Shown: piece after piece, positions 36,343-44,483 of the stretch
Numbering within the stretch: position 1 is the stretch's first letter
Layout of the letters: each line of letters begins with the position of its first letter
NCBI GenBank assembly: GCA_016208305.1
Contig: JACQYI010000006.1
Coordinates: 682,001 to 746,000, forward strand
Source of the DNA: Oscillatoriophycideae cyanobacterium NC_groundwater_1537_Pr4_S-0.65um_50_18
Lineage (GTDB): Bacteria; Cyanobacteriota; Cyanobacteriia; Elainellales; Elainellaceae
Reading direction: 5' to 3'
Length of the DNA stretch: 64,000 bases
Program-made: the position numbers and the translations under genes
Notes under the pieces: generated by a model
The model's database searches: none
What the model was told of the DNA's origin: nothing
The model's input: the letters and a program-made list of their open reading frames with translations, nothing else

Positions 36343-37077
36343 ATGAAACTTAAACCCTCAACCTTACTTTTGGTCTTGACAGCGCTGCTTTTAGGCGGCG
36401 TAGTGCTGCTGGTGCAAACCCAGGCACCACCTCCTTCAACCCAGGCAGATGAGCCACAAAATCTCTTTGCCTTCAAGGAAAGTGAGGTGCAATCTCTGAG
36501 GCTGACGACGCTGCTGCGATCGATCAAATTTGAGCGCGACTCTAGCAGCAAGTGGCAAATGTTGGAACCTGAGAAGGCCATCGCCAGTGACCCCAACATT
36601 GCCTTGCTGCTGAGCTTAGTGGCAACGGGCACCAGTCAGCGATCGTTTACGGCTCCTGCCAGCGATCGAGAGCAGTACAGCTTTCATCAGCCTTTAGCCA
36701 CAATCGAAGTTACCCTAGCCAACAAAGAAACCCATCAGTTGATCTTGGGCGGCTACGATTTCAACCGCAGCAGCCTTTACGCCCTCGTCGATCCGCCTAC
36801 CGATCCCAAAGCCGACCTGAAGGTGCTGCTGGTTTCTCCCAACTTCGACAATGCAGTCAGCCGTTCCCTAGAGGACTGGAAACAAACTGCTGAGCCAGCG
36901 GCATCTCCCAATGCCTCTCCCAGTGCTTCTCCTAACGAATCTCCCAGCGGCTCACCCAGTCCCGCGCCCATTGAATCTCCTAGCGGCAGCCCATCGCCTA
37001 ACGAATCTTCTCCCCCTACAGTCAGCCCAGCCCCTAGCTCAGAAAGTTCTGCAACACCTAGCCCAGACAGCCCCTAA
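36343..37077 (+). CDS. DUF4340-domain protein of the exporter operon
   Basis: 244 residues from ATG 36343 (MKLKPSTLLLVLTALLLGG), beginning with a signal anchor. The DUF4340 domain follows (KESEVQSLRLTTLLRSIKFERDSSSKWQMLEPEKAIAS), shared with GldG-type systems. The last 60 residues are almost entirely S/P/N/E/A/G (ASPNASPSASPNESPSGSPS), probably an unstructured periplasmic tail. A longer frame from 36295 overlaps the previous gene and is not favoured. Final gene of the four-gene operon; its role is inferred only from linkage. Confidence 0.85.
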   Translation: MKLKPSTLLLVLTALLLGGVVLLVQTQAPPPSTQADEPQNLFAFKESEVQSLRLTTLLRSIKFERDSSSKWQMLEPEKAIASDPNIALLLSLVATGTSQRSFTAPASDREQYSFHQPLATIEVTLANKETHQLILGGYDFNRSSLYALVDPPTDPKADLKVLLVSPNFDNAVSRSLEDWKQTAEPAASPNASPSASPNESPSGSPSPAPIESPSGSPSPNESSPPTVSPAPSSESSATPSPDSP

Positions 37078-37167
37078 AATAATCGGTAGCTCCTTAGTCG
37101 TTCTCAAAAAATCTTTGCCTCAGAACTTTGCCTGAGAACTCCCCAGTCATCGTCACCCATTCACCTC

Positions 37168-38034
37168 ATGTCGATCGCCCCACCCGATCCCACGGCCACC
37201 CTTCTCATCTCTTGTCCTGACCAAAAGGGCTTGGTCGCCAAAATTGCCGGGTTCGTCTACTCCAACGGCGGCAATATTATCCATGCCGATCAGCATACCG
37301 ATCGCCTAGCAGGTTTATTCCTCATGCGGATCGAGTGGCAGCTAGAAGGGTTTAACCTGCCTCGCGAATTGATTGCCCCTGCCTTTAGCTCGATCGCCCA
37401 ACCGCTCCAGGCCGAATGGCGGCTCCGATTTTCTGATGACAAGCCGCGAATTGCCGTTTGGGTCAGCCGTCAAGATCATTGCTTATTTGATCTGGTCTGG
37501 CGGCAGCGAGCCGGAGAATTTGCCGCAGAGATTCCGCTGATTATCAGCAACCATCCGCACTTAGGGACGATCGCTGAGCAGTTTGGCATCGACTATCACC
37601 ACATCCCCATCACGGCAGAAACTAAACTCCAGCAAGAAGCCCAGCAGCTTGAGATTTTGCAGCAGTACAACATCGACTTGGTGATTTTAGCAAAGTACAT
37701 GCAGGTCTTGAGCAGCAGTTTCCTTTCTCAGTTTCCCCAGGTCATCAACATTCACCACTCTTTTTTACCTGCTTTTGCTGGGGCAAATCCTTACCAGCGA
37801 GCTTACGAACGGGGTGTCAAAATCATTGGGGCAACGGCACATTATGTCACGCAAGATTTGGATGAAGGCCCCATTATTGAGCAAGATGTGGTGCGCGTCA
37901 GCCATCGCGATCAGGTAGCAGATTTGATCCGTAAGGGTAAAGACCTAGAGCGGATGGTGCTGGCAAGAGCCGTGCGTCTGCATTTGCAAAATCGCGTCTT
38001 GGTCTACGGCAATCGCACAGTAGTTTTTGAGTAG
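37168..38034 (+). CDS. purU: Formyltetrahydrofolate deformylase
   Basis: Hydrolyses 10-formyl-THF to formate and THF, adjusting one-carbon pools for purine synthesis. N-terminal ACT domain (TLLISCPDQKGLVAKIAGFVYSNGGN) followed by a PurN-like formyltransferase domain whose catalytic segment is INIHHSFLPAFAGANPYQRAYERGVKIIGATAHYVT, with the D of DLDEGPIIEQD. 288 residues, the normal length. It starts at ATG 37168, about 90 bases after the exporter operon, and precedes the sugar transporter by about 110 bases. Own promoter likely. Confidence 0.96.
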   Translation: MSIAPPDPTATLLISCPDQKGLVAKIAGFVYSNGGNIIHADQHTDRLAGLFLMRIEWQLEGFNLPRELIAPAFSSIAQPLQAEWRLRFSDDKPRIAVWVSRQDHCLFDLVWRQRAGEFAAEIPLIISNHPHLGTIAEQFGIDYHHIPITAETKLQQEAQQLEILQQYNIDLVILAKYMQVLSSSFLSQFPQVINIHHSFLPAFAGANPYQRAYERGVKIIGATAHYVTQDLDEGPIIEQDVVRVSHRDQVADLIRKGKDLERMVLARAVRLHLQNRVLVYGNRTVVFE

Positions 38035-38145
38035 CGATCGGCTTGCCCTCTCATGTGCGCCTCACCCGCGATTTCAATCAAACCCGTGGCCTAAATCATC
38101 TAAAATTCAGAGGCTAGGTGGTACTCTACAACCCCACAACGCCCC

Positions 38146-39489
38146 ATGAAAGGAAATTTAGCCTCACGGTTTGGGCAGCGATTCTTCTGGCCATTTTCCT
38201 GGCGCTGGCTGAGCCGCGCCTCAGCGTTCCAGCGGCGAATGCTCTTGGCGCTGGCCGTTTGCCTCAGCATTATTCTGTTTGGCGCGATCGCCTATAGCCA
38301 ACAGCCCATAACACTGACGCTCTTGATGCCTGCCCTTGATGTTCAGGCAGGACGTTCGATGGCCGATCAGTTTGAGGCAAGTAACCCTGGCATCAAGCTA
38401 GAGATCGTGGAAGGCCCCAACGCCTCTAACCTTGTAGAAGATCTCTATACCTCTTCATTTCTGCTGGGCGACACGCCCTATGATCTGGTGTTGATGGATG
38501 TCGTTTGGTTGCCCAAGTTTGCCGCAGCAGGCTGGCTTCTAGACATCACCGATCGCGTTCCGGCTGACCAACTCACTGCCTTCCTGCCTGCCGACCTTGA
38601 AGGCGGACGCTACCAGAACCGCCTCTATCGTCTGCCCATGCGGTCGGACTCTGGCCTGCTCTACTACCGCCAAGATCTGTTGGCAAAAGCCGGACTTCAG
38701 CCCCCTACCACCTTTGATGACTTAATCAATATCTCCAAGACGCTGCAAGAACGGGGGGATGTGCGCTGGGGCTACGTTTGGCAAGGGCGGCAGTACGAAG
38801 GGTTGGCTGCCATGTTTACGGAAGTTCTGGCAGGGTTTGGTGGCTTTTGGGTCAAACCAGACACCTTAGAAGTGGGACTCGATCGCCCAGAGGCCATCCA
38901 AGCCGTCAACTTCCTGCGGCGCACTGTTCAAGAAGGCGTTTCACCCCCCGGAGTCACCACTTATCAAGAAGAAGAAGCCCGTCGCCTGTTTCAGAGTGGC
39001 GATGTTGCCTTCATGCGAAGCTGGCCTTATGCCTATCCCTTGGGGAGTGCCGAAGGTTCTCCTATCAAGGGTTTATTTAGCTTTAAGCCAATGGTTCACG
39101 CGCCTGGATTCGACAGTGCCGGATGCTTAGGCGGGTGGGGATTGGGCATCGCCAAAACCAGTCGTTATCCCGACGCAGCGCTCAAGGTGGTGCAGTATTT
39201 TGCCAGCCCTGAAGGTCAACGCTTCACGATTTTGGAAAATGGCTATTTGCCCACGCGACCCTCGCTTTACACCGATCCACTAATCGTGGCGAAGTACAGC
39301 TACTTTCCTCAGATGCAAACCGTTGCTGAAAAAGCCGTTCTGCGTCCTCCGGTGGCTCAATATGCCCAAGTTTCCGACATCCTTCAGCGCTATCTCAGCG
39401 CCGCTTTGACCGATCGCACTCCGGTTGCAGACGCTATGCGAAATGCCGCTCAGGAGACTCGCCGCCTCCTCGACACCAACGAGTCGTAG
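38146..39489 (+). CDS. Sugar ABC transporter substrate-binding protein
   Basis: Periplasmic binding protein of the MalE/UgpB class, 447 residues. A long N-terminal region (about 35 residues, basic) precedes a hydrophobic segment MLLALAVCLSIILFGAIAYS with no lipobox Cys, so it is either a signal peptide or an anchor. The mature part begins PITLTLLMPALDVQAGRSMADQFEASNPGI. Typical family features are TPYDLVLMDVVWLPKFAAAGWLLDIT, LYRLPMRSDSGLLYYRQDLL and YFASPEGQRF. First gene of a four-gene importer (binding protein, two permeases, ATPase). Substrate could be trehalose/maltose or glucosylglycerol; the sequence does not settle it. Confidence 0.9.
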   Translation: MKGNLASRFGQRFFWPFSWRWLSRASAFQRRMLLALAVCLSIILFGAIAYSQQPITLTLLMPALDVQAGRSMADQFEASNPGIKLEIVEGPNASNLVEDLYTSSFLLGDTPYDLVLMDVVWLPKFAAAGWLLDITDRVPADQLTAFLPADLEGGRYQNRLYRLPMRSDSGLLYYRQDLLAKAGLQPPTTFDDLINISKTLQERGDVRWGYVWQGRQYEGLAAMFTEVLAGFGGFWVKPDTLEVGLDRPEAIQAVNFLRRTVQEGVSPPGVTTYQEEEARRLFQSGDVAFMRSWPYAYPLGSAEGSPIKGLFSFKPMVHAPGFDSAGCLGGWGLGIAKTSRYPDAALKVVQYFASPEGQRFTILENGYLPTRPSLYTDPLIVAKYSYFPQMQTVAEKAVLRPPVAQYAQVSDILQRYLSAALTDRTPVADAMRNAAQETRRLLDTNES

Positions 39490-39541
39490 CCCAGCGGCTC
39501 TATTCGGCTTTTTGGCCATCCTTGCTCTCTCACCGCTTGCC

Positions 39542-40444
39542 ATGTCTTCTACCCTTGAAACTCGTGAACGACGCACTGGCTGGCTGCTGCTAGCACCCGC
39601 CCTAATCCTACTGGCGTTAGTCTATGCCTATCCGATCGCTCGATCGCTCTGGCTCAGCCTGTTCAATCAAAATCTGGGAACCGAGCTTCAGCCCGTGTTT
39701 ACCGGACTCGATAACTATGTCCGCATGAGCGGCGACGGACGATTTTGGCAGAGCATTTTGAACACTAGCGTCTTTACCGTTGCTTCTGTTTTGATCGAGT
39801 TGGTGATTGGCATGGGCATTGCCCTAGTGCTGAATCAGTCTTTTCCAGGGCGAGGGGCCATTCGGACGATCGCCATCTTGCCTTGGGCGCTTCCCACAGC
39901 CTTGATTGGCACAACCTGGGCCTGGATCTTCAATGACCAGGCGGGCATTGTCAACGATATTTTGCTGCGGCTGGGGCTGATTGAGACAGGCATCAACTGG
40001 CTGGGCAATCCGCTGCCTGCCCTGCTCTCGGTAATTGTGGCAGATGTTTGGAAAACCACCCCCTTCATCAGCATTTTGCTGCTGGCAGGCTTGCAGTCCA
40101 TTCCGGGCGACCTCTACGAAGCCCATGCGATCGATGGTGCTTCTCCCTGGCAGAGCTTTCGGCAAATTACCTTGCCATTGCTCATGCCGCAAATTTTAGT
40201 AGCCACGCTGTTTCGCTTTGCCCAAGCCTTTGGCATTTTTGACCTGATTCAAGTGATGACCAGCGGTGGCCCCGGCGGCGCAACCGAAACCGTTTCTATC
40301 TACATCTATGCCACCGTCATGCGCTACCTCGACTTTGGCTATGGCGCAGCGCTGGTGGTCGTCACCTTTGTGGTGTTGGTGCTGGTAATGGCGATCGCCG
40401 CTTTCTTTTTATCCAAAGTTCGTGCCGCCACAGGAGACCGATAA
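39542..40444 (+). CDS. Sugar ABC transporter permease, MalF/UgpA type
   Basis: Six-helix permease of the carbohydrate importer, 300 residues from ATG 39542. The conserved EAA loop is EAHAIDGASPWQSFRQITLPLLMP. N-terminal LLLAPALILLALVYAYPIARSLWLSLFNQNL and DNYVRM are typical of MalF/UgpA. The frame extends upstream to 39425, overlapping the binding-protein gene, but that portion lacks conservation. Followed 3 bases later by the second permease. Confidence 0.93.
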   Translation: MSSTLETRERRTGWLLLAPALILLALVYAYPIARSLWLSLFNQNLGTELQPVFTGLDNYVRMSGDGRFWQSILNTSVFTVASVLIELVIGMGIALVLNQSFPGRGAIRTIAILPWALPTALIGTTWAWIFNDQAGIVNDILLRLGLIETGINWLGNPLPALLSVIVADVWKTTPFISILLLAGLQSIPGDLYEAHAIDGASPWQSFRQITLPLLMPQILVATLFRFAQAFGIFDLIQVMTSGGPGGATETVSIYIYATVMRYLDFGYGAALVVVTFVVLVLVMAIAAFFLSKVRAATGDR

Positions 40445-40447
40445 ATT

Positions 40448-41329
40448 ATGGTGCCTCTCCCCTCCTCTGCCGCCGTAGAGACGAGTCCTTCGCCTTCGCC
40501 ATTGTCGGTGAAAAAGATTGTGCTGCCTTTGGCCGTTATTTTGGTGGTCGGCTTTAGCCTCGCGCCCATCCTGTGGCAGGTGCTCACCTCCGTCAAAACC
40601 AATGCTGATATTGCCGCCGTTCCCAACGTCTATTTGCCCACGCGCTTTACCTTAGAACACTACATCGAGATTTTTCGCCGCCGCCCCTTCCTCAGCTACA
40701 TGCTGAATAGCTTCATGGTGGCAACGATTTCGACCCTCCTCTGTCTGCTGATTGGCACACCCGCCGCCTATGCCCTAGCGCGACTAAAGCTGCCCGGAGA
40801 ACAGGCTATTTTGGCGATCGTCCTGATCATCACCCTCTTTCCCTACATCCTGCTGTTCTTGGGGCTGCTAGAAATTGTTCGAGCCTTGGGCTTAGCCAAC
40901 AATTACCTAGCATTGGTCATTCCCTATACGGCTATTAATGTGCCGCTCACCATTCTGGTGATGCGGAGTTTCTTTCAGCAGTTGCCTCGCGATCTCGAAG
41001 ACTCCGCCAAAGTCGATGGCTACGGCACTTGGCAAATGCTGGCGCAAATTTTGGTACCGCTCACGGTTCCGGCACTGGTGACAACGGGCATCCTCACCTT
41101 TATCTCAGCCTGGAACGAATTTTTGTTTGCGCTCACCTTTATCACACGCGAGTCCCTCAAAACCATCCCGGTTGCCGTCGCTCAAATTAGCGGCACAGCC
41201 GCCTTCGAAATTCCCTACGGCCCACTGGCTGCCGCCACAGTCGTAGGAACCCTGCCGCTAGTCGCTCTCGTATTGCTGTTCCAGCGCCGCATTGTACAAG
41301 GGCTAACAGCCGGAGCAGTCAAAGGCTAA
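40448..41329 (+). CDS. Sugar ABC transporter permease, MalG/UgpE type
   Basis: Second permease of the importer, 293 residues. EAA loop: EDSAKVDGYGTWQMLAQILVPLTVPAL, with the DSAKVDG form usual in MalG/UgpE. Short polar N-terminus, then KKIVLPLAVILVVGFSLAPILWQVLTSVKT, about six helices and a basic C-terminus. It begins 3 bases after the first permease and is followed 42 bases later by the ATPase gene, so one transcript is likely. Confidence 0.93.
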   Translation: MVPLPSSAAVETSPSPSPLSVKKIVLPLAVILVVGFSLAPILWQVLTSVKTNADIAAVPNVYLPTRFTLEHYIEIFRRRPFLSYMLNSFMVATISTLLCLLIGTPAAYALARLKLPGEQAILAIVLIITLFPYILLFLGLLEIVRALGLANNYLALVIPYTAINVPLTILVMRSFFQQLPRDLEDSAKVDGYGTWQMLAQILVPLTVPALVTTGILTFISAWNEFLFALTFITRESLKTIPVAVAQISGTAAFEIPYGPLAAATVVGTLPLVALVLLFQRRIVQGLTAGAVKG

Positions 41330-41371
41330 AGATCACCCTACTCTCACCCTCCCTCCCTCTCCCCATCCCAT

Positions 41372-42448
41372 ATGGCAAAACTCGAACTCATCCATCTCAA
41401 CAAAACCTATACCCCCAAAGTTATTCCCGTTAAAGACCTGACGCTGAGTGTAGAAGACCATGAATTTCTAACGCTGCTAGGGCCTTCGGGCTGCGGCAAA
41501 TCCACAACGCTGCGGATGATCGCCGGACTAGAACAACCCACCCGCGGCGAAGTTCGCATTGGCGGGCAGGATGTCAGCCGCAAATCGGCAGGCGATCGCA
41601 ACATCGCGATGGTGTTCCAGAGCTACGCCCTTTATCCGCACATGAGTGTCTATGACAACATGGCATCGGGTCTAAAGCTACGCAAAATGCCGTCGGGTGA
41701 AATTCGCAGCCGCATCGAAGAGGTCAGCCGTTTTCTAGGCTTAAAAGACTTACTCGATCGCCGACCTGGCAAGCTATCAGGCGGTCAGAGACAGCGGGTT
41801 GCTCTAGGACGCGCCCTCGTGCGCCAGCCCGATGTTTTTCTGCTCGATGAACCGTTGAGCAACCTGGATGCACTGCTGCGAGAACAGGTGCGTGCAGAGC
41901 TAAAACAGATTTTTGCCAGCCAAGCAACACCTGTGGTTTATGTCACCCATGACCAAACCGAGGCCATGACTCTCTCTAGCCAAGTGGCGTTACTCAACGA
42001 TGGCTATCTCCAACAGTTGGCATCTCCTAAACAGATTTACAGCCAGCCCGCCAATCGCTTTGTGGCAGGCTTCATTGGCAGTCCCCAGATGAATCTGCTA
42101 GAGTTACCCTGCCGTGAAAACTATGCCCTGTTGGGCAATAGCAAAATTCCATTACCCACAAGCTTTGCGCCGCCGCCGCATGTGGTTCTGGGCATCCGCC
42201 CAGAACATGCCCGCATAGCACGCCCTGAAGAGGCCATAACGGTAACGGGCACGATCATCTTGGTAGAGCATCTGGGCATGAGCAATCTGGTTAGCCTGCG
42301 CGTCGCGGGTAGTGAAAGCATCACAGTCCGAGCGCTCCTCTCCGCCGAGCAATCCTGGCAAGGCAATCAAATCACCCTGGCTTTTCCGCCAGAACACACC
42401 CATTGGTTCCATGTGGAAACGGGCGATCGCCTGCCTGATGCCGAGTAG
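41372..42448 (+). CDS. Sugar ABC transporter ATP-binding protein, MalK/UgpC type
   Basis: ATPase of the importer, 358 residues. Walker A GPSGCGKST, signature LSGGQRQR, Walker B VFLLDEPLSNLD, switch VTHDQTEAM. The C-terminal third is a TOBE-type regulatory domain (HVVLGIRPEHARIA, LVEHLGMSNLVSLRVAG). It completes an importer that lacks no component. Shared MalK-type ATPases are often encoded apart in cyanobacteria, so a dedicated one here is notable. The downstream gap to wecB (146 bases) shows no hairpin terminator I can support. Confidence 0.93.
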   Translation: MAKLELIHLNKTYTPKVIPVKDLTLSVEDHEFLTLLGPSGCGKSTTLRMIAGLEQPTRGEVRIGGQDVSRKSAGDRNIAMVFQSYALYPHMSVYDNMASGLKLRKMPSGEIRSRIEEVSRFLGLKDLLDRRPGKLSGGQRQRVALGRALVRQPDVFLLDEPLSNLDALLREQVRAELKQIFASQATPVVYVTHDQTEAMTLSSQVALLNDGYLQQLASPKQIYSQPANRFVAGFIGSPQMNLLELPCRENYALLGNSKIPLPTSFAPPPHVVLGIRPEHARIARPEEAITVTGTIILVEHLGMSNLVSLRVAGSESITVRALLSAEQSWQGNQITLAFPPEHTHWFHVETGDRLPDAE

Positions 42449-42594
42449 CCTGACGCTGAAAAATAGACTTACGCAAGTATTATATTTAACTTTAGAATTA
42501 CACTCTTGGTATAAACACTGAAGCCACGTCTATTGCACCCATCCCCTTATTTCGTAGAATTTGGCAAGATGTGATTTTTTAAGGGCGTATCCCA

Positions 42595-43710
42595 ATGGTC
42601 AAACCCCCGATCCGAGTTTGCATTATCTTGGGCACCCGTCCCGAAGCCATTAAAATGGCTCCCGTCATCCAGCAATTTCGTCAAGATCCTGCCTTCGAGA
42701 CTCAGGTGGTGCTGACAGGACAGCATCAGGAAATGGTGGCTCAGGTAATGAATCTGTTTGACCTTAAGGCCGATCATGACCTCGCTATCATGCAGCATGG
42801 GCAAACCCTCACCGATATCACCTGCCGCAGCCTCCGCGGTCTAGAAGAGCTGTTTCAGCAGCTTCAGCCCCAGCTTGTCTTAGTTCAGGGCGATACCACA
42901 ACAGCATTTGCAGCAGCGATCGCTGCATTCTACCAAAAGATTTCCGTCGGCCATGTCGAGGCAGGGCTGCGCACCGACGATATCTACAATCCCTATCCTG
43001 AAGAGGCCAATCGCCGTTTAATCTCTCAGGTAACACAACTGCATTTTGCCCCCACCACGCTTTCGGTAGAGCATCTGGAGCGATCGGGCGTCGTGGGCAA
43101 GATTCACAACACGGGCAATACAGTCATTGATGCCTTGCTCTCGGTTGCAGCGCGCCAGCTCGACTGCCCCATTCCCGGATTGGAATGGTCAAACTATCGC
43201 GTCATTCTCTCGACCGTACACCGCCGAGAAAATTGGGGCGTACCCTTAAAAGACATCGCCCAAGGCTTCCTCAAGATTCTAGACAAATTCTCAGATACAG
43301 CTTTGCTGCTGCCCCTGCATCGCAACCCCACTGTGCGAGAGCCATTGCAAGACATCTTAGGCAGCCATCCCAGAGCTTTTTTGACAGAGCCACTGGACTA
43401 CGGGCATTTGGTCAGCGCCATGCAACGCTGCTACCTGTTGCTTACCGATTCGGGTGGCTTGCAGGAAGAGGCTCCGAGTTTAGGCAAGCCTGTGCTTGTG
43501 CTGCGGGAAACCACCGAACGCCCCGAAGCTGTGATGGCAGGAACAGCAAAGCTAGTGGGCACAGAGTCAGAAGCGATCTTCCAAGAGGCAGCTAGCTTAC
43601 TCAGCGATCCTGAGAAATACAGCGCTATGGCAAACGTCGCCAATCCCTTTGGCGATGGCCATGCGGCTCAGCGTATTGCTGAAATCGTCAAGGCTCATTT
43701 CCAAATTTAG
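42595..43710 (+). CDS. wecB: UDP-N-acetylglucosamine 2-epimerase (non-hydrolysing)
   Basis: Interconverts UDP-GlcNAc and UDP-ManNAc for surface polysaccharide. 371 residues, the normal length. Motifs: GTRPEAIKMAPV at the N-terminus, VQGDTTTAF, GHVEAGLRT with the family Glu/Arg, TVHRRENWG, PLHRNP and LTDSGGLQEEAPSLGKPVLVLRE, all intact. ATG 42595. No wecC (UDP-ManNAc dehydrogenase) is nearby; a GT2 glycosyltransferase lies 0.8 kb downstream. UDP-ManNAc may feed capsule or a linkage unit. Single gene by its context. Confidence 0.96.
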   Translation: MVKPPIRVCIILGTRPEAIKMAPVIQQFRQDPAFETQVVLTGQHQEMVAQVMNLFDLKADHDLAIMQHGQTLTDITCRSLRGLEELFQQLQPQLVLVQGDTTTAFAAAIAAFYQKISVGHVEAGLRTDDIYNPYPEEANRRLISQVTQLHFAPTTLSVEHLERSGVVGKIHNTGNTVIDALLSVAARQLDCPIPGLEWSNYRVILSTVHRRENWGVPLKDIAQGFLKILDKFSDTALLLPLHRNPTVREPLQDILGSHPRAFLTEPLDYGHLVSAMQRCYLLLTDSGGLQEEAPSLGKPVLVLRETTERPEAVMAGTAKLVGTESEAIFQEAASLLSDPEKYSAMANVANPFGDGHAAQRIAEIVKAHFQI

Positions 43711-43816
43711 ACAAGTATAAGTAGAGGAGCGGAGATGGGGCGATCGAGGCGAAACCGCTCAATCGTGAAGTCCCTCCACTGTTCAGCTTGTTTGCTTAGC
43801 GTATTATTCAGGCAAA

Positions 43817-44089
43817 TTATTCAGGCGGCAGCTCAGGCGGCTCAGGCTTAGAGACATCTAACAGCTCTTTTTTGGATCGCTTTAGCTGCTTCCACATCTC
43901 TTTAATTTGCAGATAAGCCTCTTCCGTTGAAATTTGACCACCCGTTTCTAACCCACAGAGGAGAGAGACCCGCTGCGCAAACTCCTGGAGATTAGCATTA
44001 AAGGTCAGCTTTTCTGGCGTGAACTCGCCATGATAGCTACTTCTGGGGTAAAGAAACCGATTTTTGGCTTGCTCTTTGTCGTCTGTCAC
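43817..44089 (-). CDS. DUF7219-like small cyanobacterial protein
   Basis: 90-residue soluble protein. FLYPRSSYHGEFTPEKLTFNANLQEFAQRVS is a block I recognise from a cyanobacteria-only family (DUF7219; some members were once mislabelled as citramalate synthase). It has no catalytic motif; the C-terminus is Pro/Glu-rich. Starts at GTG 44089 (MTDDKEQAKNRF). It converges on wecB across about 105 bases. Function unknown. Confidence 0.8.
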   Translation of the reverse strand: MTDDKEQAKNRFLYPRSSYHGEFTPEKLTFNANLQEFAQRVSLLCGLETGGQISTEEAYLQIKEMWKQLKRSKKELLDVSKPEPPELPPE

Positions 44090-44438
44090 AGCTATTTGTC
44101 CATCCGACTAATAAAAACTAAGATACCCTGACACTCTATTGTTAACCTAACAGATGGAGAAATCTCTAGTTCTTTTGGTGTAACGTTTGTCACTTGCCTA
44201 GCAATAGCTCACTTTTAGCTTAAATCTAGATACAAATGGGATAGAGTTCAATCAGTTTTCCCAAAAGAAACGTTTACCTACACAATCTTTTACATCAATA
44301 TTGCTGCCTGCTGTAGCTGTATTCATAGACTTTCGTGGGTTATTTAATTCATGCTCCTAAGCCCAGTGATTGCAGCTACACGTAGACTCTCAGGGTGATC
44401 TCAGGGTGGTGGATTCAGGGAATAGCTGGGAAAACTGA
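44090..44438. other. Intergenic region, no gene seen
   Basis: About 350 AT-rich bases between a minus-strand small gene and the plus-strand glycosyltransferase. It presumably contains both promoters. I see no open frame, tRNA or repeat. Confidence 0.5.
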
Positions 44439-44472
44439 TGGGCAAGCCCTTTGGCTCTTTGCCCAGTTTTAT
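44439..44472 (+). terminator. Terminator-like hairpin just upstream of the glycosyltransferase start
   Basis: TGGGCAA-GCC (44439-44448), a 4-base loop, then GGC and, after a 3-base bulge, TTGCCCA (44459-44465), followed by GTTTTATC. It ends 12 bases before ATG 44484. It lies inside a longer reading frame that would start at TTG 44451, which argues for ATG 44484. It may be an attenuator in the gene's leader; no upstream plus-strand gene needs terminating within 700 bases. Confidence 0.6.
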
Positions 44473-44483
44473 CTCTAGCGCCC

